Shown piece after piece: positions 1 to 7,146 of a stretch of 26,856 nucleotides of DNA. The notes under the pieces were generated by a model that saw nothing but the letters and a program-made list of their open reading frames with translations, was not told the origin of the DNA and ran no database searches. This DNA comes from an uncultured Muribaculaceae bacterium (lineage in GTDB: Bacteria > Bacteroidota > Bacteroidia > Bacteroidales > Muribaculaceae). Where the stretch lies: assembly GCA_910584185.1 (NCBI GenBank), contig CAJTYC010000029.1, forward strand, positions 1-26,856, given 5' to 3'. Position 1 is the stretch's first letter. Each line of letters starts with the position of its first letter. Position numbers and translations under genes: made by a program.

Positions 1-104
1 TGTGTTACCATCGTTTATTTCCGGGGTGCGCCACGGTGGGCGACTGAATAATTACTGCGTTGGCTATCAGCAAATTTAATATTACTTTCAGCCATATTTG
101 GAAT
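1..104. other. Left-edge stretch with no supported gene
   Basis: No gene can be supported here. Two plus-strand frames are open from the window edge, ending at TAA 49-51 and TAA 77-79, so the 3' end of a gene lying outside the window is possible. The tails are too short (16 and 25 codons) to identify. The stretch is followed directly by the palindromic element at 105-489. Confidence 0.3.
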
Positions 105-489
105 GTCACCAAATTAGTGCTGTTGGGAGCTTTAAAAAATTTTTGAACGCGGAACGCGCCTCTGGCGCATTTTGACGCGGAACCTTCGCGGAACTCTCTT
201 CTATTTTATTCTCAGAACTCAAGCGGACATTTCGGGCTACGCCCTTAATGTGTCGCTGAACGCAGGCGGAATCTTGACGCAATGGTTTTGGTGAGATAAA
301 CTCTCAGGATTCAGCTTGCGTTCCGCGAAGCATTGAGGGCTATGCCCAAAAGCCCGCTTACATTCATAGAACTCTAAATACCAGAAATATAAAGAATTCC
401 GCGAAAGTTCCGCGACCTCACTGCGCCAAAGGCGCGTTCCGCGTTCCAAAAATTTTTAAGTTCCCACTAATCCGAAATTTAGTGACATT
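105..489. repeat. Long imperfect palindrome (MITE-like or extragenic repeat)
   Basis: The segment reads nearly the same on both strands over about 385 bp. It begins with GTCACCAAATTAG and ends with CTAAATTTAGTGAC-like sequence (CTAATCCGAAATTTAGTGAC). The best-matched arms are 134-168 and 422-456, both holding an A/T run followed by AACGCGGAACGCGCC and a GGCGCA hairpin foot. Inner arms share CGCGGAACTTTCGCGGAA-like blocks and GGGC(TA)...GCCC mini-palindromes, and the centre lies near 297. It has no transposase and no credible ORF; a 70-codon minus-strand frame at 237-449 is read through the arm and is probably incidental. It lies just 3' of the small secreted protein gene. A non-autonomous mobile element or a genome-wide extragenic repeat is the likeliest identity, by inference from structure only. 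Confidence 0.6.
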
Positions 490-498
490 GAGACTTGG

Positions 499-864
499 CT
501 ATGGCACCAGGAGTTTGTAGCGACCGACTTCGTTGGCTATGTCTGACAGGCTTATTGGGATGTTGAGCTGCTGGCCATTTAGTGTCAGCGTCACCGATGT
601 GTTATTGAACACCTTCATTTTCTTGAATGTCATTGTTATTGACATTCGCTTGCCCTCTTGGGTGGTTACCATGGATTTGGCGTCGTAGGTTTTACCGTCG
701 TTATTAAACTTGGCACAGCAGGTTTCGGAGCTTGACTTGTAATTGTTGTCGACAATCACTATCGTGGTCTTGCCACCATTGTTGTCCAGGCTCTTGAACT
801 GGAATTTTGCGTTTGCACTGACTGCAAAGAGTGCGCACACCATAATCAATAACAGTTTTTTCAT
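499..864 (-). CDS. Small secreted protein, unknown function (121 aa)
   Basis: I do not recognise this family. The protein starts MKKLLLIMVCALFAVSANA, a clear Sec signal peptide with probable cleavage after Ala19. The mature part is about 100 residues, polar and rich in Thr, Asn and Lys with alternating hydrophobic residues, which suggests a small all-beta domain. A Cys-Cys pair sits at 49-50. There is no lipobox, so it is probably periplasmic or exported. The ATG start at 864 fits the signal peptide exactly. The gene is followed by the long palindrome and preceded by a 92-bp gap to the PorT-like gene on the same strand, so it may be its own unit. The gene call rests on the signal peptide and complete frame; function is unknown. 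Confidence 0.75.
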   Translation of the reverse strand: MKKLLLIMVCALFAVSANAKFQFKSLDNNGGKTTIVIVDNNYKSSSETCCAKFNNDGKTYDAKSMVTTQEGKRMSITMTFKKMKVFNNTSVTLTLNGQQLNIPISLSDIANEVGRYKLLVP

Positions 865-956
865 ACTCTAAAAGTTTAGTATAACTTGTAGAATGCAAGT
901 TATGGAGGGATTGTGACACTTCAGCCTAAAAAAAGTCGGGACGAAACGCAATTTTT

Positions 957-1697
957 TCATTTTATGCGGAACCAGTAGCCGGCTGAGACTGAGATTGTCA
1001 TGGAGTTGGAGCCCCTGATTGGCTCGGTGCGACCTGACTTCAGCATGTTGCCAAGGCCATAGTAGAACCTGGCTTCGAGAAATATCGAATTTCGCGAGTT
1101 AATACTGAACTCGCCGCCCAAGCCCGCCTCTATGCCATAGTCCACTATTTGCTTCACCGGCAAGTCATATTGCGATTTTATATGATTGTCGAGGTCGGGT
1201 ATCGAGGCTGCATTGGCATAATCGAAATTTGCCGACGTGGACTCCCCTACGAAGAAACTTATCGAAGGTCCGGCGTTGAAGAAGAACTTGCCCCTTCGCC
1301 CGAAATATATGTGCGCGAGAAAGGGCACCTGGATGAAATTGACAGTTCGCGAATACTTATATGGCAACTCATCGAAAACCTCCTTCCACCCTCGCTGCAA
1401 CCAATTTAGCTCTACGATAAATCCGAAATGGCTCTCCTCGATATAACGGAAATTCAAGCCGGCATTGCCACCGATTACAAAAGACTGCGGCACACCGGGC
1501 GTAAAGTTAACGCGGCTGAAATCCACTCCGCCATGCGCACCGAGATACACACGCGATTGATAATGAGTCTGCGCCTCAGCCACTCCTTCACCTATCACAG
1601 CGAAAACTAAAGCCACAAGCCAGACCGCCAACCTGCAACGGCCGGCGACAGACAGCCCGGAGATATCCTTACCAAATAATCTTGAAAAATTATACAC
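957..1697 (-). CDS. PorT-like outer-membrane beta-barrel protein
   Basis: The 246-residue protein has an N-terminal hydrophobic segment (residues 22-35) and a likely cleavage site after the EAQ at 41-43. The remainder is a run of alternating hydrophobic/polar strands with aromatic girdle residues, a glycine-rich first strand (YLGAHGGVDFSRV) and a C-terminal strand ending in aromatic/basic residues (AGYWFRIK). This is the usual pattern of the porin/PorT-like barrel family common in Bacteroidetes. Family knowledge gives outer-membrane location; the substrate is unknown. The start is unusual: the codon is GTG at 1697, with AGGAG four bases upstream, and an in-frame TAA lies 15 bases upstream, so no ATG alternative exists in front of the signal sequence. 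The 31-bp gap to the upstream LysM gene allows co-transcription. Confidence 0.85.
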   Translation of the reverse strand: MYNFSRLFGKDISGLSVAGRCRLAVWLVALVFAVIGEGVAEAQTHYQSRVYLGAHGGVDFSRVNFTPGVPQSFVIGGNAGLNFRYIEESHFGFIVELNWLQRGWKEVFDELPYKYSRTVNFIQVPFLAHIYFGRRGKFFFNAGPSISFFVGESTSANFDYANAASIPDLDNHIKSQYDLPVKQIVDYGIEAGLGGEFSINSRNSIFLEARFYYGLGNMLKSGRTEPIRGSNSMTISVSAGYWFRIK

Positions 1698-1728
1698 TGC
1701 TCCTACAAATTAATTAGAATAACGAGGG

Positions 1729-3702
1729 TCAATCGTCGTGCGACACAACATTTTTCTGCAGCACTCCCACCGGACTGTAGTCGATCACATAAACGGGAGG
1801 ATTCAGGAAACCACTCCAATTGCTCGTGCGATAAAGGTCGAAATCGCTTTGGACAGTCTTGGAGGAGGGTTTGAGCTTATTTATGTCGCCCTGCGATGCT
1901 GCGAGAGCCGGTATGAAATAGCAAGACGTGTCATAACCGACGGCAGCATATAGCGGCAGCGACTTAACCGGATTCGAATTGAACAGCGACTTATAACGCT
2001 GATTGAACTCACGCGAAGCGAAAGACTCCTTTTCGATATAGAAACGGGAAGGAATCGAGAGAGAAGCCTTCTGGAACAACGGCTCCATGCTACCCTCGTA
2101 TACAATCAAATTGGGGCGGCCGAGCATTGAGATATCGGCGAGGGGCATTTCCTCTTTGAGCGAAGCCACCTTCTCGAGCACCTGCGCGACCTCGGGCTTC
2201 TTCGTTTCGAAGCTATAAATTAGATACTTTCCACTTTCGCTGAGCATCTCCGGCATAAGGTTGTCGAGCGAAGCGAGGCTCTTGATTTTAGAGGAATCCC
2301 ACACCGTATAAAGTGACTCCGCGAGCTGGTCATTCTTATCCTCATCGCCCACAAAGATCAGCGTGCGGTCGCCGAAACGCTTGTTGGCATAATGTGCCAC
2401 ATTATCGTTGAACAAAGCCGGGGGCGTAAGCAGCTGAATCACATAAGGATTGCTGACATACGTATTGCTCTTCACATCAAAAGTATTGACAACGGGAGTG
2501 CGCGATTCCTGAGCAAAAGTCGCGAGATAATCGTCGAGCTTATCATCAGAAGTTGTGAAGACCATAGTCGGGGCAAAATCCTTAAGCTCCGCAATGGTTT
2601 GGGCTTCGCCCTTAATTGCAGGAATCACTTTGAAATCAATCTTATAGCCAGCATTCTTCTGGCGGTCGATACCGGTGAGGAAACCACGGATAAACTCACG
2701 GTCCTTCTTGGATGAGGCATCATCTAAAATCACTGCGATTTTGGCAGTGAAAGCATCAGTGCCGCCAGCCGTAGACACCTTATGCACCTCATCGTATATC
2801 TCGCTGATACCCTCATCAGAAGCCTCACGCGGGTCCTCAGCCACGACAGTCTCCTCCACGGTGACAGTCTCCACCTTAGGAACAGCGATATATTCATTTT
2901 TCTTCGGCTTCTTCAACTCCGGGTTGGCCTCCTGCAGCATCTGCTCGCTCACTCCGTTTTCTTGAGCAAGCGACTGCCAGGTGTCATTCTTCTCAGCCTT
3001 ACGGATTACCACCGAATCGATGTTTGACTTCTCGCTTGTCTTGGTGATCATCTGTACACCGGTACCCCTCACGGGAATCTTGACGGTAGAGCCGGCCCGG
3101 AAATTGGTCTCATCAACGCCGGGATTGTTCTGCATAATCGACTCCACGCTAACGCCGAAACGCTGCGAGAGCGCATAGAGCGTATCGCCCGACTTTACGG
3201 AATAGAAGACCGGTTTCTTGGAATTGTCGGCAGTATTGACAGCGTCAGCCTTGCGGATAAGGAGCGACTCACCGGCCTTGATGCCATTGCGGCTCGAAGG
3301 GTTGAGAGAATACAACCTCTCGACCGGCATATTATACATCTTCGCAATGCTGTAGACAGTCTCACCGCGCTTCACATCATGATGCAGTTCAGACTGTTCG
3401 CTGAATATCTCGCGTGCAGCCTCGTTGACCGCCACCTTCTCGCCTGTGGGGTAATATATTAGCATACCCTTTTTAAGCGGGCTCACGGCAGAGGGGTTAA
3501 GCTCAGCGAGCTTACTATCGTCCCAGCCGAAATTGCGGGCTATGCCAAAGAGAGAATCTCCCTTCTTGGCCTTATAAACATAATACTTCTCGCCAAGCAA
3601 CTCCACAACCGACAGAGAATTTTTCTGAGCGAACGAAGATACGGCGACCGAAGCACCCAAAACAGCGCACGACACTGCAATATACCTATGATAATTATTC
3701 AT
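1729..3702 (-). CDS. Four-LysM protein with type-1 periplasmic-binding-like domain
   Basis: I start at the ATG at 3702 (MNNYHRYIAVSCAVLGA...), giving 657 aa. The frame extends 10 codons upstream to a TTG, but the ATG begins a normal signal peptide ending near SSFAQ. Numbered from the upstream TTG, LysM modules lie at about 50-95, 117-160, 176-220 and 242-286, each with the (K)xGDTxxxIA...NP...G pattern; the fourth is more degenerate. An acidic linker (about 287-325) leads to a C-terminal domain at about 329-650. It opens KIAVILDD and resembles the amino-acid-binding (type 1) periplasmic-binding fold. LysM modules bind peptidoglycan N-acetylglucosamine, so the protein is probably anchored to the wall in the periplasm and may sense or bind a small ligand or muropeptide. 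A consensus promoter lies directly upstream. The architecture is known in Bacteroidales, but I know of no characterised role. Confidence 0.88.
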   Translation of the reverse strand: MNNYHRYIAVSCAVLGASVAVSSFAQKNSLSVVELLGEKYYVYKAKKGDSLFGIARNFGWDDSKLAELNPSAVSPLKKGMLIYYPTGEKVAVNEAAREIFSEQSELHHDVKRGETVYSIAKMYNMPVERLYSLNPSSRNGIKAGESLLIRKADAVNTADNSKKPVFYSVKSGDTLYALSQRFGVSVESIMQNNPGVDETNFRAGSTVKIPVRGTGVQMITKTSEKSNIDSVVIRKAEKNDTWQSLAQENGVSEQMLQEANPELKKPKKNEYIAVPKVETVTVEETVVAEDPREASDEGISEIYDEVHKVSTAGGTDAFTAKIAVILDDASSKKDREFIRGFLTGIDRQKNAGYKIDFKVIPAIKGEAQTIAELKDFAPTMVFTTSDDKLDDYLATFAQESRTPVVNTFDVKSNTYVSNPYVIQLLTPPALFNDNVAHYANKRFGDRTLIFVGDEDKNDQLAESLYTVWDSSKIKSLASLDNLMPEMLSESGKYLIYSFETKKPEVAQVLEKVASLKEEMPLADISMLGRPNLIVYEGSMEPLFQKASLSIPSRFYIEKESFASREFNQRYKSLFNSNPVKSLPLYAAVGYDTSCYFIPALAASQGDINKLKPSSKTVQSDFDLYRTSNWSGFLNPPVYVIDYSPVGVLQKNVVSHDD

Positions 3703-3765
3703 ATTCAGATGATTAACGAGATAAACCCTCAATTGCTACGAATCAAGGCACATCTCAAATATAAA

Positions 3766-3797
3766 GCGAGACAGTCGGAAAAGCCCAACTATCTCGC
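3766..3797 (-). terminator. Hairpin between FadL-like and LysM genes
   Basis: Arms GCGAGACAGT (3766-3775) and ACTATCTCGC (3788-3797) pair with one mismatch around a 12-base loop. Read on the minus strand, the stem is followed by TTTATATTT. It could be a weak terminator for the FadL-like gene or a leader hairpin of the LysM gene, because the predicted start of LysM transcription (about 3790) falls inside it. Confidence 0.4.
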
Positions 3798-3828
3798 AAA
3801 TTTACGAAAATTAGATGAGAATATCAAA
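3797..3828 (-). promoter_or_regulatory. Bacteroidetes-type promoter for the LysM gene
   Basis: On the minus strand, TTTG (3828-3825) is followed after exactly 20 bp by TAAATTTG (3804-3797), a full match to the TTTG-N19-21-TAnnTTTG consensus of the Bacteroidetes primary sigma factor. Predicted transcription starts near 3790, leaving a leader of about 88 bases before ATG 3702. The -33 box overlaps the stop codon of the upstream FadL-like gene, so the two genes are probably separately transcribed. Confidence 0.65.
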
Positions 3829-5560
3829 ATTTGAAGCCAAGTGTAAGAGCAACTTGCGAATTGTCGAAATCCACCTTGGCCTTCGGGGCAATCTTAGGAT
3901 TAGCCACATCAGGGCTGAAAGGATGATATTCGGCAGACTTGTGGGTATAGACATATGCAAGGTCGGCATAGAAGCCCTTGTAACGGTAACCCAGACCACA
4001 AGTCACATGATTGGTAATATTATCGAGCGTATAGCTGGTCAGCACGCCGGTGCCCGGCACATCTACCAAGCCCTCCTTCGCCTCATTCTTGACAGGCGAA
4101 GAAGTCCAACTGTAGCCGGCACGGACGCTGAAATTGGAGAGTACGCGATATTCGGCACCTATGCGCAGCGTGTTGGTATTCTGATAAATCTGCTTAATCT
4201 TACCGTTGGCATAAGCATTCGGGCCGGAATAATCGGAGCGATATTCCGAACGGCTTGCCACAGACTTGCCGGGGGCAGAACCCTTACTGTACCAAGGGCC
4301 ATAAATGTCATCCCAACCCCAGTCGAACCATGGGTCATAATAAGTGAAGGGGTCGGCGGCTGAATAACGCATGCCATTATATGAGGCCCACTCATAGTCG
4401 GCCGACACGATCAACTTATTGCCCACCACGCCGGCGATACTTGCTATGACACGCCAAGGGGTGCGGAAATTGAAACTGTTGGTTTCAGGCACACCATCGT
4501 TGGCCCAAGTCTCGTCATAACCGGCATCAAAAGGATAATTGAGACGCATGTAAGTGTTGTAATACGTCTCATTTAGATTATAATAGGTAGGCGTATGGAA
4601 AGCCAAACCGAGGCGCAACTCCTGGATAGGCTTCACAATCACACCGAGCTTGAAATTTACACCCGTGCCATTCACCTTATAATTATCGTATATGTCCCAG
4701 TCGGCATCAGAGCGCACCTCGCGGTTGAGATTAGGGTTATATACATACGCATTGTTTAAGCTTTCACCATAAACAGACTGTACACGATAATCAATGCTGG
4801 TGATACCGAAGTCCAAGCCCCAGTAAACCACATTATTGATATTACCGCCGATCGCGATGTTGTATTCGTCAGCGGTGCCCTTTTCGCGCATATCATAATA
4901 ACCGGTGCCCGTTGTGCCGTCGCCAAATTGGCCATACCACCTTGTCTGGTCACCGTCTACCTCCGGATTGACGAGCAAACCGCTGTAACCGAGGATAGAA
5001 ATCCAAGGGGCACCCGGATAACCGTCATTAGGATTGTAGGGGTCAAAAGTATCGGTAGTGGCGACATCAGCTTCTATAAGGCCATTGGCATTGCAAATCC
5101 CGGCAATATAATTACTCAGAGAAGTCTGGAGATTTGGAATCCTGCCGCCGAAACGACGGTTGAAATCGGCCACCTTATGATATGTAAAACCGAAATTGAT
5201 ATTCGGCATCGTGCTGGAAGGAAGTTTCAGAGTGAAAACGCCACCGATATTATTCAGATTAAAGCGGGTCAAATTATCAGTTTGCGAGAAACCTCCCGAC
5301 ATGGACTTGGCACTGTTGGCATCTAACGACACAGAGAAGCCGATATCACTATTGCGGTACACACCTATGCCACCGGGGTTCTGGCTGAGAGTGCTGAGGT
5401 CAGCGCCGAGAGCGCCGAACGCGCCGGCCATCGACATGAATCTTGCTGTGCCACGCAGGTCTTGCTGCGACAGCGAATACGCCACAGGCACACTCTGTGC
5501 CGAAGCCGACACACCGGCGGCAACGGCTGCCGATGCGAAAATAGTCAAAGCTTTATTCAT
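3824..5560 (-). CDS. FadL/OmpP1/TodX-family outer-membrane transport protein
   Basis: The 578-residue protein has a signal peptide (residues 1-21, cleavage near SASA-QS). It is followed by the hallmark N-terminal block of this family: GTARFMSMAGAFGALGADLS at 37-56 and NPGGIGVYR at 61-69, corresponding to the NPA region of FadL. The rest is rich in aromatic beta-strands and ends in an aromatic residue (LGFKF), as outer-membrane barrels do. FadL proteins form 14-stranded barrels moving hydrophobic compounds across the outer membrane. Bacteroidales members are often annotated 'hemin receptor', but nothing here shows heme binding. The ATG at 5560 is well supported by the signal peptide. It lies 59 bp downstream of the Trp/Gly-rich gene with a perfect hairpin between them. 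Confidence 0.85.
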   Translation of the reverse strand: MNKALTIFASAAVAAGVSASAQSVPVAYSLSQQDLRGTARFMSMAGAFGALGADLSTLSQNPGGIGVYRNSDIGFSVSLDANSAKSMSGGFSQTDNLTRFNLNNIGGVFTLKLPSSTMPNINFGFTYHKVADFNRRFGGRIPNLQTSLSNYIAGICNANGLIEADVATTDTFDPYNPNDGYPGAPWISILGYSGLLVNPEVDGDQTRWYGQFGDGTTGTGYYDMREKGTADEYNIAIGGNINNVVYWGLDFGITSIDYRVQSVYGESLNNAYVYNPNLNREVRSDADWDIYDNYKVNGTGVNFKLGVIVKPIQELRLGLAFHTPTYYNLNETYYNTYMRLNYPFDAGYDETWANDGVPETNSFNFRTPWRVIASIAGVVGNKLIVSADYEWASYNGMRYSAADPFTYYDPWFDWGWDDIYGPWYSKGSAPGKSVASRSEYRSDYSGPNAYANGKIKQIYQNTNTLRIGAEYRVLSNFSVRAGYSWTSSPVKNEAKEGLVDVPGTGVLTSYTLDNITNHVTCGLGYRYKGFYADLAYVYTHKSAEYHPFSPDVANPKIAPKAKVDFDNSQVALTLGFKF

Positions 5561-5577
5561 AGTGAATTAAATTATGA

Positions 5578-5602
5578 GATGGGTGCCGCGTTGGCACCCA
5601 TC
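5578..5602 (-). terminator. Perfect 10-bp hairpin between two envelope genes
   Basis: GATGGGTGCC (5578-5587) and GGCACCCATC (5593-5602) pair perfectly around the loop GCGTT. On the minus strand it sits just after the Trp/Gly-rich gene stop (5620) and 18 bases before the FadL-like ATG. There is no long T run (TCATAATTT follows), so it may be a weak terminator, a processing or stability element, or an attenuator of the FadL-like gene. Confidence 0.5.
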
Positions 5603-5619
5603 ATAAGGACAACAACAGG

Positions 5620-6861
5620 TTATCTTCTGCCACCGCGATGACCACCGCCACCGCCGCTGCTTCGACCGCCGCCGCCGTAACTGCGGCCCGTGCCGCTGCT
5701 TCGACTGCCGCCACTGCGATATGAGCTGCCGCTGTTGTAGCTGCGGTTGCTGTTGGTCGTGGTGTTATACGAACGGCGCGACGAATTGTTGGTCGTATTA
5801 TATGAACGGTTGGTCTGGGTAGTGGTACGGCCCGTGCCATAACTGCGGTTGCCTGTTCTGTTTGAGCCTTTTGTCACTACCCTATCATTGACTGTGGACT
5901 GAGTAGCGGCTGTACCGTTCAGGTTACGGTTGGTTGTGCCCCACTTGCGGGTGCCGCTTATGGTGGAGCCGGTGCCGTGATTTACAGTGGCTGTTCCATT
6001 CATGCCCCTATGGCCACGGCGGGGATAGCCTGACACCGAAGAGCCGTTGGAGGGTCGGGAAGCCGAAGCCGAAGAGGGTCTGCGCGTTGAGGCAGGTCTG
6101 CCGGTGCCATTGTACACGCCGCCGGGACGTGTGCTTGCTGACCAACCGGCATTGGGCGAGGTGGGACGGGTAGCACCCGGATTCGGACGGTGGTAACCGT
6201 AAGAAGGACGTCCCGGAGGTGGCGGCGGGCCCCAGCCCGGACGCGGAGGATAATATCCCCACGATGGGCCCCAACCCCAGCCATAAGAGGGTCCCCATGC
6301 CCAATATGGGTCATAGCCCCACGACCAGGAAGGACCCCAAGTCCAGGAAGCATATGCCGGACCCCAGCCGAAGCTCCAGCTCCACGAGGGAGTAAGACAC
6401 CAATTATAATAAGAAGGAGTCCATGCATAACCGCCCGTATAAATGGAGGTGAAAGCCGGATAACCATTCTCAATCACTATATCCACATTGCCATACGAAT
6501 CTTCGAGCACATCAGCGAGAATGTCGCTATTGTCGACCACGATAGTCGGGTTATAGAACTTCTGTATCTGCTGCGTGTACACGAAATCCTCACCATTCTC
6601 GGTCTGTTGGCCTATTGTGTCGACAGCCGTGGTGTAATAGAAATCACTTCGGCGATTATAGTCATCCACATCGACCGACCCGAAATCTGCGATATAATTT
6701 GACTGACGCTTATCCGCATTGGTGCCGGTTTTAGCGGCAGACTCCTTATTATCCTTCTTCGGATTGTAATATATATCGTCAAAATCGTCCTGCGCTCGGG
6801 AAAGCGGGGCGACCATGGCGGCTAATGCTAACATGCAAAATATTTTTCTCATAGTCATCAT
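5620..6861 (-). CDS. Secreted Trp/Gly-rich low-complexity protein (413 aa)
   Basis: No enzyme or binding domain is recognisable. A signal peptide (residues 1-23, ending SRAQ) is followed by an acidic segment (24-35). A modest folded-looking region (about 60-145) contains DYNRRSDFYY and a hydrophobic strand NVDIVIENGYPAF. Next is a tract at 147-210 with about 15 tryptophans in 64 residues in WGPSW/GWGP units, then a Pro-rich stretch. The C-terminal third is Ser/Arg/Asn/Gly-rich with repeated RSYNTT(T)NSNRSYN-type units and ends in a Gly/Arg tail. Proteins like this occur in Bacteroidales under labels such as 'vitellogenin II' or hypothetical; the function is unknown. Three ATGs (6861, 6858, 6852) are possible starts; the shortest still gives a full signal peptide. 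Confidence 0.8.
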   Translation of the reverse strand: MMTMRKIFCMLALAAMVAPLSRAQDDFDDIYYNPKKDNKESAAKTGTNADKRQSNYIADFGSVDVDDYNRRSDFYYTTAVDTIGQQTENGEDFVYTQQIQKFYNPTIVVDNSDILADVLEDSYGNVDIVIENGYPAFTSIYTGGYAWTPSYYNWCLTPSWSWSFGWGPAYASWTWGPSWSWGYDPYWAWGPSYGWGWGPSWGYYPPRPGWGPPPPPGRPSYGYHRPNPGATRPTSPNAGWSASTRPGGVYNGTGRPASTRRPSSASASRPSNGSSVSGYPRRGHRGMNGTATVNHGTGSTISGTRKWGTTNRNLNGTAATQSTVNDRVVTKGSNRTGNRSYGTGRTTTQTNRSYNTTNNSSRRSYNTTTNSNRSYNSGSSYRSGGSRSSGTGRSYGGGGRSSGGGGGHRGGRR

Positions 6862-6879
6862 CGATTATGTTTTATACGT

Positions 6880-7061
6880 TAAGTAATGATTCATTTTAAA
6901 TTTAAGTAATGAGTTTTCTGATTTGAATTTGCTTTGGCTTCTTTTTGTCACCTTGGAAATTCCTTATCAGTTACATAGCCCGCTATGCGCCTTCTGCGGA
7001 ATTCCCAATCTAACAAAAATAAGCACAAATCAAATTTAAATTTAAAATGACTCATTACTTA
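6880..7061. repeat. 182-bp imperfect palindromic element
   Basis: The ends are inverted copies: TAAGTAATGATTCATTTTAA begins at 6880, and the complement of the right end reads TAAGTAATGAGTCATTTTAA from 7061. Inward, both arms carry a GCTT...TTTTTGT block and a GGAAATTCC/GGGAATTCC block. Near the centre, CATAGC-CC-GCTATG (6974-6987) is a perfect mini-palindrome. It has no ORF. The layout suggests a MITE-like or genome-wide extragenic repeat, or a large hairpin in the leader of the Trp/Gly-rich protein gene. It shares no obvious sequence with the palindrome at 105-489. Confidence 0.6.
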
Positions 7062-7110
7062 GACAATACATAAGTTACAACGTTTAAGCTGCCATGTATA
7101 ATATAACAAC

Positions 7111-7118
7111 CAAACATA
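7111..7118 (-). promoter_or_regulatory. Candidate -7 box upstream of the Trp/Gly-rich gene
   Basis: TATGTTTG on the minus strand matches TAnnTTTG, but no well-spaced -33 TTTG is present. If used, transcription would start near 7104 and the 182-bp palindrome would lie in the leader of the 413-aa protein gene. A second match, TAAATTTG (7038-7031), sits inside the palindrome. Confidence 0.25.
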
Positions 7119-7146
7119 AGAAATGTGTGCAACTTATATAAGGAAA

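Noticed and set aside
2..79. Possible 3' end of a gene at the left edge (tails ending at 49-51 or 77-79)
   Set aside because: Both tails are too short and two frames are equally open, so no gene can be chosen.
237..449. 70-codon minus-strand frame inside the first palindrome
   Set aside because: It reads through an inverted-repeat arm, has no signal or domain, and the opposite arm encodes a related but broken frame, as expected for a repeated non-coding element.
3815..4363. 182-codon plus-strand frame antisense to the FadL-like gene
   Set aside because: It is a shadow of the real minus-strand gene, which has a signal peptide and family motifs throughout.
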